51,211 nucleotides of DNA from positions 1 to 51,211 of the forward strand of contig JAKQIZ010000005.1 of NCBI GenBank assembly GCA_029561465.1. The letters run 5' to 3'. How positions within the stretch are numbered: the first letter of the stretch is position 1; each line of letters starts with the position of its first letter. The position numbers were made by a program, and so were the translations under genes. Source of the stretch: Deltaproteobacteria bacterium. GTDB taxonomy: Bacteria; Desulfobacterota; Syntrophia; Syntrophales; UBA8958. Shown piece by piece: positions 24,423 to 32,928 of this stretch. The notes under the pieces are model-generated. The model searched no databases and was not told where the DNA came from. It saw only the letters and a program-made list of their open reading frames with translations.

Positions 24423-25979
24423 TCAGCGGCGGTCGGCCCCCGTGATCTTCCGGATCTCCTCGTACAGGGGTTTGAGGCGCCGGTACATCTGGAGATAAAC
24501 CCGGTTATAGAGCTGCTCGTAGATTTCGCGATGGTCGGGGTGGGGCTCGAATACCCGGCCCAGGCGGGTCATGGCGGCAATGGCGGCGGTGAAGTCGGGA
24601 TGGAGCTTGAGACCCACGGCGGCATCTATCGCGGCCCCCAGCCCGGAGGTTTCGTAAAGGTGGGGGCGGACGGCGGGAATGCCGAAGATGTCCGCCGTAA
24701 GCTGGAGGGCGGCATCGCTCTGGGAACCGCCCCCGGCGACCCGGAGCTCCGTGATGGGGACGCCGCTCCGTTTCTCCGAGCGTTCCTTGCCCTCCCTGAG
24801 GGCATATGCCAGTCCCTCCAGAATGGCCCGGTAGAGATGGGCCCGGTCGTGGACGTCGGCGAAGCCGATGACGGCCCCCTTGGCTTCCGGTCCGGGTATC
24901 TTCACCCCCGGCGACCAGTAGGGCTGGAGGATCAGCCCCATGGAACCCGGCGGGACCTGCCGGACCAGGTCGTCGAAGAGTACTTCGGGGTCCAGGCCCC
25001 GCTCCCGGGCGAGCTTCTCTTCGTTGTGGGCAAACTCCCGCTTGAACCAGCTTACCATCCAGTAGCCCCGGTAGATCATGATCTCCAGGCTGTAGGCCCC
25101 GGGCACGGCGGCAGGATACGGGGGGATCAGGGGGATGGCCTCGATATAGCGCCGGTGGGTGGTGTTGATAGTGGCCGTGGTTCCGTAACTGAGACAGCCG
25201 ATATGGGGCTCCAGGCAGCCGGCCCCGATGACCTCGCAGGCCTTGTCCGCCGCGGCGGCGATGACGGGAAGGCCGGCGGGCAGCCCCGTCTCCCCGGCGG
25301 CCCGGGGGGTGATGCGGCCGATTTCCGCTGCCGGCGGGACGAGCTCGGGGAGCATCTCCTTCCGTACCGGCAGGAGCTTCCATTTCCAGTCCCAGGGTCC
25401 GGCCCAGCGGAGACGCTTATAGTCGAACGGGATGTACCCTACCTGGCTGCTGGTGGAATCGCGATATTCCCCGGTAAGACGGTAGGTGAGATAGCCGGAA
25501 AGGAAGAGATACTTGTAGGTTTTTTTCCAGATCTCCCGCTGGTTGTGGGCCAGCCACACGGCCTCCGCCTCGGCCTGGAAGTAGGCGACGGTCTCCCGCA
25601 TGCCGGAGAGACGGAAGGCCATTCCCCAGAGCCCGCCCAGGGGTTCCAGCCCCTCGGTGCGCCGCTGGTCGAGCCAGACGATGGCGGGGCGTAGGGGTCG
25701 ACCCTCCCGGTCGAGGTTGACGACGGTGGCCCGCTGGGTCGTCAGGGCAACGCCGGCCAGGGCTTCGGGACGGATGTCCGTTTCCTCCCAGAGCTGCCGG
25801 CAGGCCCGGCAGAGAGCCTGCCAGAAGTAGTCCGGGTCCTGTTCCGCCCAACCCGGCTGCCGGGAAAAATAGGGTTCGATCATCACCCTGGTTTTGGCCC
25901 GGAGATTCCCCCGGGGATCGAAGATCAGGGCCCGGATGCTCTGGGTGCCGTTGTCGATGGCCAGGATCAGTTCACCCAT
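24423..25979 (-). CDS. FGGY-family carbohydrate kinase
   Basis: 518 residues, full-length two-lobe sugar kinase of the ASKHA fold. N-lobe phosphate loop [16 protein letters not shown] (about 6-20), then [11 protein letters not shown] and WLDQRR; C-lobe [20 protein letters not shown] with the family's GG(G/A)-x-S and the closing [15 protein letters not shown]. It would phosphorylate a polyol, pentulose or heptulose; the substrate cannot be told from these motifs. It starts 4 nt after rfaE2, so both genes are co-transcribed. A palindrome CCCCGGCCGGGG lies in the 3' gap near 24318-24330. No transporter or isomerase for a sugar is nearby. Confidence 0.92.
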   Translation of the reverse strand: MGELILAIDNGTQSIRALIFDPRGNLRAKTRVMIEPYFSRQPGWAEQDPDYFWQALCRACRQLWEETDIRPEALAGVALTTQRATVVNLDREGRPLRPAIVWLDQRRTEGLEPLGGLWGMAFRLSGMRETVAYFQAEAEAVWLAHNQREIWKKTYKYLFLSGYLTYRLTGEYRDSTSSQVGYIPFDYKRLRWAGPWDWKWKLLPVRKEMLPELVPPAAEIGRITPRAAGETGLPAGLPVIAAAADKACEVIGAGCLEPHIGCLSYGTTATINTTHRRYIEAIPLIPPYPAAVPGAYSLEIMIYRGYWMVSWFKREFAHNEEKLARERGLDPEVLFDDLVRQVPPGSMGLILQPYWSPGVKIPGPEAKGAVIGFADVHDRAHLYRAILEGLAYALREGKERSEKRSGVPITELRVAGGGSQSDAALQLTADIFGIPAVRPHLYETSGLGAAIDAAVGLKLHPDFTAAIAAMTRLGRVFEPHPDHREIYEQLYNRVYLQMYRRLKPLYEEIRKITGADRR

Positions 25980-25983
25980 GACA

Positions 25984-26460
25984 TCAGCCGTAAACCTGCC
26001 GGATTTTTTCCACGATGTTGGTGGTCGATCTGCCCTCCGTGAGAGGGATGGTCACCACCCGGCCGCCGGTCCCCTTGACGAAGTCCGCCCCGGCGATGGC
26101 CTCTTCCCGCCAGTCGCCGCCCTTGACGAGAATGTGGGGCTCCAGATATTCGATCAATTCCCGGGGGGTCGTCTCCGGGAAGATCACGACAAAGTCGATG
26201 CATTCCAGGGCCGCCATGATATCGGCCCGCTCGTCCTCCGGGACCAGGGGACGCTTCTCCCCCTTGATGGCCCGGACGGAGGTGTCACTGTTCAGGGCCA
26301 GGATCAGCACGTCCCCGAGCTTCTTCGCCTCCCGGAGATAGCGGACGTGCCCCACATGGAGGATATCAAAGCAGCCATTCGTGAAAACAATGGTTTTTCC
26401 CTCCTGTCGCAGCTTTTGGAGTCGTGCTTTCAGTTTTTCCTTGGAGACGATTTTATGCAT
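25984..26460 (-). CDS. rfaE2: D-glycero-beta-D-manno-heptose 1-phosphate adenylyltransferase (RfaE2/HldE C-domain)
   Basis: 158 residues, equal to the stand-alone nucleotidyltransferase half of HldE. It forms ADP-heptose for lipopolysaccharide inner core. The HxGH motif of the cytidylyltransferase-like fold is present ([16 protein letters not shown], about 27-42); also [45 protein letters not shown] and the end signature [13 protein letters not shown]. The kinase half (RfaE1) is absent here and must be elsewhere. The FGGY kinase 4 nt downstream is of a different family (RfaE1 is a PfkB type). Confidence 0.93.
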   Translation of the reverse strand: MHKIVSKEKLKARLQKLRQEGKTIVFTNGCFDILHVGHVRYLREAKKLGDVLILALNSDTSVRAIKGEKRPLVPEDERADIMAALECIDFVVIFPETTPRELIEYLEPHILVKGGDWREEAIAGADFVKGTGGRVVTIPLTEGRSTTNIVEKIRQVYG

Positions 26461-26597
26461 GGCTTGCCCTCATAAGCGGCCGCGGTGCTTGCATAACTGA
26501 TTTCCGCGGCTAAGGTCTTTTTTTGCCGTCCGGCATGTCGCGTTGCCGGTCCGCCAAACATGGAAAGCGATCCCCGGGCGGATAGACCCCGCTCCGT

Positions 26598-27356
26598 TCA
26601 TGGCGGGTCGTCGGCTTCCGGGACCGCCCGGGCCAGGGTCAGGACGCCTACCCGGGCGGCGCCGCCGTCCAGAAGCGCCCGGGTGCACTCCGCCAAAGTG
26701 CTTCCCGTGGTGTAAACGTCGTCGATGAGCAGAACCTGCCGATCCCGGAGCCGGTCCCGGAGCCGGTCCCGGCGGGCGACGGCGAAGGCCCCCCGAATAT
26801 TGGCCTGCCGTTCTTTTCGACCCATGAGGGTCTGGGGCGGCGTGTCCCGCACGCGCCGGAGGCTGAGGAAATCCACCGGGATACCGCAGGCCGTGGCCAC
26901 CGTCCGGGCCAAGAGCAGGGATTGGTTGAAACCCCGTTCCCGGAGCCGCCGGACATGGAGGGGGACCGGGATGACGACGTCGAATCCCTCCGGATCTATC
27001 CCGGCGTAATTGTTGTCGGTTATCAGCCGCCCCAGTCCCCGCCCCAGTCCCGGTTGCCGGCGGTATTTGAAGTCATGGATCGCCCGCAGCAGGCCGCCGG
27101 CGTAAACGGCCACGGACCGGGCCACGGCGAAGGGCTTGAGTTCCCGGTGGCAGTCCCCGCAGAGTTGATCCGCCGCTTGCCCGGTCGGTCCGGGGGCGCC
27201 GCAGGCCGGACAAACCGGCGGGGTGATATAGCGGATCTCCCCGGCGCAGGCTGGGCAAAAGAGCCCGACGGTCAGATCGTCCGCCGTCCGCCCGCAGGAT
27301 TGGCACCGGGGCGGAAAAAGGACGTCGGCTAACGCCCGCAGGAGACGCTGCGCCAC
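26598..27356 (-). CDS. comF: ComF-family phosphoribosyltransferase-like protein
   Basis: 252 residues from GTG 27356. ComF/GntX proteins have an N-terminal zinc-finger pair and a phosphoribosyltransferase domain; they are tied to DNA uptake or carbon use. Seen: LFPPRCQSCG, LFCPACAGEIR, PPVCPACGAPG, LCGDCHREL (zinc cysteines at about 20-78), then HDFKYRRQPGLG, VIPVPLHVRRLRERGFNQSLLLA and the PRPP loop LLIDDVYTTGSTLAEC. GTG 27356 is chosen since GAGGG lies before it and it begins right at the rsfS stop; an ATG at 27398 would overlap rsfS by 41 nt. RLRDRLRDR comes from a 12-bp tandem repeat (26743-26772). Confidence 0.9.
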   Translation of the reverse strand: MAQRLLRALADVLFPPRCQSCGRTADDLTVGLFCPACAGEIRYITPPVCPACGAPGPTGQAADQLCGDCHRELKPFAVARSVAVYAGGLLRAIHDFKYRRQPGLGRGLGRLITDNNYAGIDPEGFDVVIPVPLHVRRLRERGFNQSLLLARTVATACGIPVDFLSLRRVRDTPPQTLMGRKERQANIRGAFAVARRDRLRDRLRDRQVLLIDDVYTTGSTLAECTRALLDGGAARVGVLTLARAVPEADDPP

Positions 27357-27357
27357 C

Positions 27358-27798
27358 TCAAAGGCCCTCGGCAAGTTCCTCGATCCGGTCGGTTTCATCC
27401 GGCACGGCCATCCGGGGGGCGTTCACCCAGAGGCGCTCCAGGTCGTAAAATTCCCGCAGGGGCTCCAGAAAGATATGGACGACCACATCGCCGTAGTCCA
27501 TAAGAATCCAGCGGCCGTGTTTTTCCCCCTCCACCCCGAGGGGCCGCATACCCAGTTTCTTGAGATTCTCCTGTAGATGGGAACACAGCGCCTTCACCTG
27601 GCGGTCCGAGGAACCGCTGCAGATGAGGAAATAATCGGCGAAAGAGGATATTTCCCGGACATTCATGACGACCAGTCGCTGGGCTTTGCGGGACAAAGCG
27701 GTATTGATGCAATGCAAAACCCTTTCCCGGGAGTCCGACAAGGGCGGGGCGCCGGCGTCGTTTGCCGCCGGCAGGGTTGGTTTTTCGGAGCTGAGCAA
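27358..27798 (-). CDS. rsfS: Ribosomal silencing factor RsfS
   Basis: 146 residues. RsfS binds uL14 and blocks subunit joining in starvation. Family core: KAQRLVVMNVREISSFADYFLICSGSSDRQVKALCSHLQENLKK...GEKHGRWILMDYGDVVVHIFLEPLREFYDLERLW, covering about residues 38-128, with a proline/alanine-rich N-terminal extension. The start is TTG 27798; GGAAGGGGG lies shortly before it. It is the first gene of the leftward run rsfS-comF, directly behind the 27.8-28.1 kb divergent promoter region. Confidence 0.94.
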   Translation of the reverse strand: MLSSEKPTLPAANDAGAPPLSDSRERVLHCINTALSRKAQRLVVMNVREISSFADYFLICSGSSDRQVKALCSHLQENLKKLGMRPLGVEGEKHGRWILMDYGDVVVHIFLEPLREFYDLERLWVNAPRMAVPDETDRIEELAEGL

Positions 27799-28148
27799 AG
27801 AGCCCCCTTCCGTATAAAGTGTATTAACCTGTTGTTTTCAGTAGCAGATTAAGCTATCCATGTCAACATAAAATACATCCGGCACAGGTGCATGCCGCCG
27901 CGGGGCTCCGGAGCCAATTCTTGATTGTCTTGAGCGCCTTTCCTATGGTAAAACCGCAAGCATCGCCAACAGACCCTGTGCGGCGCCGTGCTTCAACCTT
28001 CATCACTACGGCGTGCGCACGCACGCACCGCGTTTGTCAGGATGCGCACACCCTGCCTCCGGAGCTTTTTGCTTCGCCGTCTCGGTCAAGACTTTTTATG
28101 GAGGCAGCGTAACATATCACCATGAGCTTCGCGTGGTTAGGAGGTGAA
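27799..28148. other. Divergent intergenic region rsfS / TIM-barrel gene
   Basis: 350 bp with no gene. It holds a weak minus-strand promoter candidate for rsfS (TTGACA at 27866-27861, 17 bp, then TACTGA at 27843-27838) and the degenerate repeat copy D in its right half. Confidence 0.5.
27988..28081. repeat. Dispersed inverted-repeat element, copy D (degenerate, right part)
   Basis: The last 31 bases (28051-28081) match the right half of copy A at 26 of 31 positions. Further left, the segment TCATCACTACGGCG...GTCAGGATGCGCACACC aligns with the interior of copy B. The left end is missing or unrecognisable, so this is an old, truncated member. Confidence 0.6.
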
Positions 28149-28967
28149 ATGGAAACAATTGCCGAATTGTCCGTGACCAGGAAGGTGCAGGCCCATCTGC
28201 CCTTTCATTTCCTTTACGGGCAGTATCTGCCCAAGGTCCTGCAATATCGCCTCAATCCCGAACTGAGTTTCAACTTCCATACCTTGGATATCTTTCGGGA
28301 AAATGATTACCGCCGGGTGGCCGCCCCACTCCGGGAGGCGGGCCTGCGGGTGACCTTTCACGCCCCCTTCATGGACCTGCGTCCCGGGGCGGTCGATCCC
28401 TGGATCCGGGACGCTTCACGACGGCGGATACAGCAGGTGATCGAGGTGGCGGCGTACTTCCAGCCCGCCGCCATCGTCTGCCACCCCTCCTTCGATGATC
28501 GTTACTATGTCTCGTCGGAAGACCAGTGGCTGGAAAACAGCATTGAGACCTGGCGGCGGCTTCTGGCGGCGGCGGCGGAGATCCCCGTCCGGATGGTCCT
28601 GGAAAACGTCTACGAGCGGGGACCGCGGCAGTTGCACCGCCTGCTGGCGTCCCTGGATACGCCCCAGTGCGGGTTCTGCTTCGATACCGGTCACTTCCAG
28701 GTCTTTGCCCGGGAACCCCTGACGGAATGGCTGGAAACCCTCTATCCCTATCTCTGCCATGTCCATCTCCATGACAACAACGGCGATGTCGATGCCCATC
28801 TGCCCGTAGGGGAAGGAAAATTTCCCTTCGCCGACCTGTTTGAATTTCTCGAAGCAAAGGGCTGTCATCCGATCTTCACCATCGAGGCCCACAGCGAGCA
28901 GAACCTCATGAGATCCCTGGAAAATTTGGAGCGTCTGTCCTTTCTCGGGGGGGATGCCACTTGCTGA
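28149..28967 (+). CDS. Xylose-isomerase-like TIM-barrel protein
   Basis: 272 residues, AP-endonuclease-2/sugar phosphate isomerase-like barrel, usually metal dependent. The ordered metal-site pattern is visible: [33 protein letters not shown] (Glu), [10 protein letters not shown] (Asp/His), [10 protein letters not shown] (His) and [10 protein letters not shown] (Glu). This supports an isomerase, epimerase or endonuclease-IV-type enzyme acting on an unknown substrate. ATG 28149 follows TTAGGAGGTGAA, an excellent site; an upstream ATG at 28122 lacks one. Its stop overlaps the next start by 7 nt, so it is bound to the permease genes. Confidence 0.85.
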   Translation: METIAELSVTRKVQAHLPFHFLYGQYLPKVLQYRLNPELSFNFHTLDIFRENDYRRVAAPLREAGLRVTFHAPFMDLRPGAVDPWIRDASRRRIQQVIEVAAYFQPAAIVCHPSFDDRYYVSSEDQWLENSIETWRRLLAAAAEIPVRMVLENVYERGPRQLHRLLASLDTPQCGFCFDTGHFQVFAREPLTEWLETLYPYLCHVHLHDNNGDVDAHLPVGEGKFPFADLFEFLEAKGCHPIFTIEAHSEQNLMRSLENLERLSFLGGDATC

Positions 28968-29935
28968 AGTATATCCTCAAGCGCCTGCTCTTCATGATTC
29001 CCATGCTGATCGGCATCACCATCATCTGTTTCGCCGTCATGCATCTCGCCCCCGGTTCACCCACGGACCTCCAGACCCAGATGAATCCCCGGGCCTCGGC
29101 GGAATTGAAGGAGCGTCTCCGGGCCATGTACGATCTGGATAAGCCTCTATATGTCCAGTACGGATTGTGGGTCCAGCGTCTCCTAATTCTGGATCTGGGA
29201 AAATCCTTCGCCCCGGACCGCCGCCCCGTAGCGGAAAAGATCGGTGAGCGTCTACCGGTGACCGTGACCCTCAACGTCCTGTCTCTGCTTTTGATCCTCG
29301 CCGCCGCCATTCCCCTAGGGGTGCTCTCGGCGGTCCATCAGGATTCGTGGTTCGATATGGCGGTGAGTGTCTTCGTCTTTGTCGGTTTTGCCGTGCCCAC
29401 CTTCTGGCTGGCCCTGCTCCTCATGATATTTTTCGGGGTGGATCTGGGTTGGCTGCCCATCTCGGGGCTCCGGTCCCTGAACTACGAATATCTCCCGCCG
29501 GGCGCCGCCTTTTGGGACCTCGTGAAGCACCTGATCCTCCCCGTGGGTATCTCCGCCTTCGGGGGCCTGGCTGGGTTGTCCCGCTACATGCGGGCCAACA
29601 TGTTGGAGGTGATCCGTCAGGATTATATCATGACGGCTCGGGCCAAGGGACTGAGCGAATTTCAGGTGATATACAAGCATGCCCTCCGAAACGCCCTGCT
29701 GCCGGTGATAACCATCCTCGGCCTTTCCATCCCGGGCCTCATCGGCGGGAGCGTCATCTTCGAGACGATCTTTGCCATCCCCGGCATGGGACAGTTGTTC
29801 TATATGTCGGTAATGGCGAGGGATTATCCGACCATAATGGGCATCCTCTTCATCGGCGCCGTCCTCACCCTGCTGGGCAATCTCCTGGCCGATGTCGCCT
29901 ATGCCGTGGCGGATCCCCGGATCAGGGTGGGTTAG
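28961..29935 (+). CDS. Dpp/Opp-type ABC transporter permease (DppB-like)
   Basis: 324 residues. One N-terminal membrane helix ([27 protein letters not shown]), a periplasmic loop, then five more helices. Family features: HLAPGSP, the DLGKSF segment, and the EAA loop [35 protein letters not shown] that docks the ATPase. TTG 28961 is the start, with a G-run as ribosome site, overlapping the preceding stop. It forms a heterodimer with the next gene product to import peptides, nickel or other solutes. Confidence 0.93.
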   Translation: MLKYILKRLLFMIPMLIGITIICFAVMHLAPGSPTDLQTQMNPRASAELKERLRAMYDLDKPLYVQYGLWVQRLLILDLGKSFAPDRRPVAEKIGERLPVTVTLNVLSLLLILAAAIPLGVLSAVHQDSWFDMAVSVFVFVGFAVPTFWLALLLMIFFGVDLGWLPISGLRSLNYEYLPPGAAFWDLVKHLILPVGISAFGGLAGLSRYMRANMLEVIRQDYIMTARAKGLSEFQVIYKHALRNALLPVITILGLSIPGLIGGSVIFETIFAIPGMGQLFYMSVMARDYPTIMGILFIGAVLTLLGNLLADVAYAVADPRIRVG

Positions 29936-29944
29936 GAGTAGGGC

Positions 29945-30784
29945 ATGGGTAGCGAATTCCAGTACCGGTTGGCGGGAAACAGGATGGCCCTGGCCGGCGG
30001 GATTATCGTCATCCTCCTGTTTGTCGTCTCTTTGGCCGCGCCGTTGCTCGCCCCCTATGATCCTCTGGCCATAGATCTGACACGGATCTTGGCCCCGCCC
30101 TCATGGCAGCACTGGTGCGGTACGGATCAACTGGGCCGGGACGTCCTGAGCCGGATGATTTGGGGGGCGGGCATCTCGTTGAAGGTGGGTTTCGTGGCCA
30201 CCGGCATCGCCGTGTTGATCGGCGCCCTCCTTGGTGCCCTGGCGGGATACTACGGCGGCTGGTGGGATATGGTCATCATGCGCCTGGTGGATGTTATGCT
30301 CTGCTTCCCCACCTTTTTCCTCATCCTCGCAGTCATTGCCTTTCTGGAGCCCTCGATATGGAACATCATGATCATCATCGGGGCGACGGGTTGGATGGGC
30401 ATTGCCCGCCTGGTCCGGGCCGATTTCATGTCCCTCAAGGAGCGGGATTTCGTCACGGCGGCCCGGGTCCTCGGGGCCAGCGACACCCGGATCATCTTCC
30501 GTCACATCCTCCCTAATGCCATGACTTCCATTCTAGTGGCGGCAACGCTGGGGGTGGCCGGGGCGATCCTCACGGAGTCGGCCCTGAGTTTTCTCGGCAT
30601 CGGCGTCCAGCCGCCGACGCCAAGCTGGGGCAATATCCTTACCGCGGGGAAGGACAACATCGATATCGCCTGGTGGCTTTCCCTCTATCCCGGCCTGGCG
30701 ATCCTGATCACGGTCCTGGGATACAACCTGCTCGGGGAGGGGATCCGTGACGCCCTTGATCCCCGGCTCCGCGGCGGTCGGTAG
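29945..30784 (+). CDS. Dpp/Opp-type ABC transporter permease (DppC-like)
   Basis: 279 residues. N-terminal helix with the OppC_N segment (RMALAGGIIVILLFVVSLAAPLLAPYDP), HWCGTDQLGRDVLSRMIWGA typical of DppC, five further helices, and the EAA loop (MSLKERDFVTAARVLGASDTRIIFRHILPNAM). Ends in LGEGIRDALDPRLRG, the conserved C-terminus. Starts 9 nt after the DppB-like stop. A terminator follows, so no ATPase or binding protein belongs to this transcript; both must come from elsewhere. Confidence 0.94.
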   Translation: MGSEFQYRLAGNRMALAGGIIVILLFVVSLAAPLLAPYDPLAIDLTRILAPPSWQHWCGTDQLGRDVLSRMIWGAGISLKVGFVATGIAVLIGALLGALAGYYGGWWDMVIMRLVDVMLCFPTFFLILAVIAFLEPSIWNIMIIIGATGWMGIARLVRADFMSLKERDFVTAARVLGASDTRIIFRHILPNAMTSILVAATLGVAGAILTESALSFLGIGVQPPTPSWGNILTAGKDNIDIAWWLSLYPGLAILITVLGYNLLGEGIRDALDPRLRGGR

Positions 30785-30789
30785 AGAAT

Positions 30790-30824
30790 AAAAAAGGCTC
30801 CTGATAAACAGGAACCTCTTTTAT
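30790..30824. terminator. Bidirectional terminator
   Basis: AAAAAGG-C-TCCTG, loop ATAAA, CAGGA-A-CCTCTTTT: a 10-bp stem with one internal mismatch, A-run before and T-run after. It lies between the convergent ends of the dppC-like gene and the Lys/Ala-rich gene. Confidence 0.8.
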
Positions 30825-30847
30825 TTAAAGCTAAAAAGGTGCGCTTA

Positions 30848-31078
30848 TTACTTCTTCTCAGCGGCGGCGGCCGGTGCTTTCTCCTCGGCCTTCTCAGCCT
30901 TCTTGGCCTTCTTGGCCTTCTTGGTCTTCTTGGCCTTCTTCTCCTTCGCGGGGGCCTTCTCTTCCGCCTTTACGGGCTCAGCGGCGGGCTTTGCAGCCGG
31001 GGCCGCCTGTGCGAACGCCAGACCGGACATAGAAAGGGCGAAAAGGATCGAAACAACGATCGAGAGCAGTTTCTTCAT
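30848..31078 (-). CDS. Small exported Lys/Ala-rich protein
   Basis: 76 residues. A clean signal peptide (MKKLLSIVVSILFALSMSGLAFAQA, cleavage after AQA) precedes a mature part of about 50 residues made of only six amino acids (A, K, E, P, V, T), with a run of KK-A units (about 45-62). It looks like histone-H1-tail or nucleic-acid/polyanion-binding sequence but would act in the periplasm or outside. GGAGGT precedes ATG 31078. It has its own sigma-54 promoter with IHF and upstream sites (next entries). No known family; the function could be binding of LPS, surface polymer or extracellular DNA, but this is a guess. The low-complexity part could also be a frame-independent artefact, but the signal peptide, ribosome site and promoter argue for a real gene. 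Confidence 0.82.
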   Translation of the reverse strand: MKKLLSIVVSILFALSMSGLAFAQAAPAAKPAAEPVKAEEKAPAKEKKAKKTKKAKKAKKAEKAEEKAPAAAAEKK

Positions 31079-31117
31079 TTAGGGTGTCACCTCCTTTCAT
31101 TTTTTTATCCTACCTAA

Positions 31118-31132
31118 ACAAGAAGCGTGCCA
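31118..31132 (-). promoter_or_regulatory. Sigma-54 promoter of the Lys/Ala-rich protein gene
   Basis: Minus strand TGGCACGCTTCTTGT: perfect -24 TGGCACG, 4-bp gap, -12 TTGT (consensus TTGC). Start expected near 31106, 28 nt before the start codon. Confidence 0.72.
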
Positions 31133-31160
31133 TAAGCGGCGATTGATGAATATCCTGCTA

Positions 31161-31173
31161 TATCAAGATATTG
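31161..31173 (+). promoter_or_regulatory. IHF-binding site
   Basis: TATCAAGATATTG matches the IHF consensus WATCAA-N4-TTR at every position. It lies between the sigma-54 promoter and the upstream sites, about 60 bp from the predicted start, the standard spot for DNA bending. Confidence 0.65.
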
Positions 31174-31218
31174 TGATTGTGGCGGGGGATTTTTTCGGCC
31201 CACCGGCGGCATGATGAT

Positions 31219-31253
31219 GGGGAAATATTCCCCCTTTTGTGAGGAAATATTCC
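31219..31253. promoter_or_regulatory. Two inverted-repeat sites GGGAA-ATA-TTCCC, probable upstream activator sites
   Basis: GGGGAAATATTCCCC (31219-31233) and GGAAATATTCC (31243-31253), centres 22 bp apart, i.e. two helical turns on one face. They lie about 120 and 142 bp upstream of the predicted sigma-54 start. The sequence differs from the TTGCGA sites at 12.5 kb, so a different activator is expected. Confidence 0.6.
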
Positions 31254-31282
31254 CGCCGCGCCGCCCGGCGCCTGGTGGGGCG

Positions 31283-31990
31283 TCATGGCAGAGGCGGTGG
31301 TTTATGCTTGAGCAGATTGAGCAGCTTGTCCCGGTAAAGATAGGCGGCGACGACGGCGAGGAGACTGACGGCGGCCAGGATCCACAGGGGTCCGTGCTGT
31401 TCGTTTCTCAACATGTCGCCGCTGATGGACAGCATGGCGGTTCCCAGGAGCCGCCCCAGGGTGGAGACGACGAGAAACATCCGCACCGGCATGTGGCTGA
31501 GACCGATTATGTAGCACAGGGCGTCCTTGGGAAAGCCGGGGATGAGAAACAGGATGAAGACCACCCAACTCCCCTTGTGCTTCATGAAGTAGTCGTATTT
31601 CTGAAGGATCGTGGGGCGGACGGCCTTTTCCACAAAGGGCAGGCCCAGCCAGCGGGCCAGGGAAAAGGCGAGCCAGGAGCCGATGATGAGGGCGATGGTG
31701 GAATAGATCGTGCCGAGGACGGCGCCGTAAATGTAGCCGCCGATGAAGCCGGTCGCTTCTCCGGGAACCGGTGCGAACAGGACCTGGAGGATCTGGAGGC
31801 CGATGAACACCAGCACCGACAGGGGACCGAATGAATTGATAAAATCGATGGCCTTGTTTCGGTTCGTGAAGAACTGGATAAGATCATAATGAATGAAAAG
31901 CCAGGTCCCGCCGCCGAAAAGCAACCCGAATAAAAGGATCTTCAGAAGCGTGTTCTTGTTCATCCCGCGGCTTTGGCCTTTCTTCCCCAT
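31283..31990 (-). CDS. TVP38/TMEM64-family membrane protein (VTT domain)
   Basis: 235 residues, DedA-related. Six predicted membrane segments; the VTT-type motif lies at FAPVPGEATGFIGGYIYGAVLGT (about 77-99), the amphipathic reentrant region, and F-L-I-P-G-F-P-K-D-A near 145-155, where the family has [F/Y]-x-x-R/PG. Members are lipid scramblase or flippase-like proteins, the exact cargo being unsettled. Two starts are possible, ATG 31990 or ATG 31963; neither has a good ribosome site. It is a separate transcript, with no close partner; the GDPD gene upstream is 75 nt away and may precede it. Confidence 0.88.
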   Translation of the reverse strand: MGKKGQSRGMNKNTLLKILLFGLLFGGGTWLFIHYDLIQFFTNRNKAIDFINSFGPLSVLVFIGLQILQVLFAPVPGEATGFIGGYIYGAVLGTIYSTIALIIGSWLAFSLARWLGLPFVEKAVRPTILQKYDYFMKHKGSWVVFILFLIPGFPKDALCYIIGLSHMPVRMFLVVSTLGRLLGTAMLSISGDMLRNEQHGPLWILAAVSLLAVVAAYLYRDKLLNLLKHKPPPLP

Positions 31991-32065
31991 GGCGGCCCGA
32001 GACGACCGGCCACGGTACGGAGATCGTTTTGGTTTACGTTTCCTTATTGAACCTGTCGCCTGCCG

Positions 32066-32800
32066 TCAAGGACAAAGTCCCGGCCGGAGATCGGGATAAT
32101 CCGTAAAGACGCCGTCGGCGCCCCGGGCGAGCATAATATCCATATCCTTTCGGGTGTTGGCGGTGAAGGCATGGAATTTCAAGCCCCGGCGATGGGCGTC
32201 GGCGATGAATTTCTCCGTGGCGGCTTTCAGGGTGCCATGGACGGCATAGGCCCCCATCTCTTCGGCGAACCGGGCATAGCCCCGGGGGACGGCGGTCACG
32301 AGGGGGGCGATGCGCAGGTCTGGTCGCAATCGCCGCAAGGCGATCAATTCCTCGTAGTTGAAGGATGATACAAGGAGTTGTTCCGGGTCCGTCCGGGCTC
32401 CCTGCGGGGAGGCGGCGAGGAGGGCGGCCAGGGGGACGGCGGTGGCCGGGCCCTTGAGCTCGATGTTGAGGCCGTCACCCGGACCGAGCATGGCCAGCAC
32501 CTCTTCAAGGAGTGGGATCTTCTCCCCTTTCCCGGCATCGAGGGAGCGGAGATAGGCCAGGGTCTGGTCCATGACGTACCCCCGGCCATTGGTTGTCCTC
32601 TCCAGGGTTGCATCGTGAATGACCACAAGTGCGCCGGCTACGGCATAGACGTCCAACTCCAGCCACCGGGCCCCCATGGCCATGGCCCGCCGGAAGGAAC
32701 GGAGGGTGTTTTCCGGTTCGTAGCCGCTGGCCCCGCGATGGGCGAAGATGGTGAACTCCTCGGGGAGACCTTGTTGCCGGTCTGTGCCGACGCGGTACAT
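32066..32800 (-). CDS. Glycerophosphodiester phosphodiesterase
   Basis: 244 residues, GDPD TIM barrel. It splits glycerophosphodiesters from phospholipid turnover into glycerol 3-phosphate and alcohol. Motifs: IFAHRGASGYEPENTL (catalytic His and metal ligands at about 20-33), ELDVYA, VVIHDATLERTTNG (second His), and NIELKG (metal Glu). The ending AHRRGLKFHAFTANTRKDM...GADGVFTDYPD is typical for the family. No signal peptide: the cytoplasmic UgpQ-like form. ATG 32800 has GGTGACAG upstream. Confidence 0.93.
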   Translation of the reverse strand: MYRVGTDRQQGLPEEFTIFAHRGASGYEPENTLRSFRRAMAMGARWLELDVYAVAGALVVIHDATLERTTNGRGYVMDQTLAYLRSLDAGKGEKIPLLEEVLAMLGPGDGLNIELKGPATAVPLAALLAASPQGARTDPEQLLVSSFNYEELIALRRLRPDLRIAPLVTAVPRGYARFAEEMGAYAVHGTLKAATEKFIADAHRRGLKFHAFTANTRKDMDIMLARGADGVFTDYPDLRPGLCP

Positions 32801-32928
32801 TAACTGTCACCAAGAATTTTACAATCAGGGCGAGAGCTTGACAAAACTGCCGGCGCGCAACGCAAAAACCTTTTGCTCTTTTTCGTCTTCATTCCTGTTA
32901 CTATCAATAATCCCAAACAGTTTCCCCA

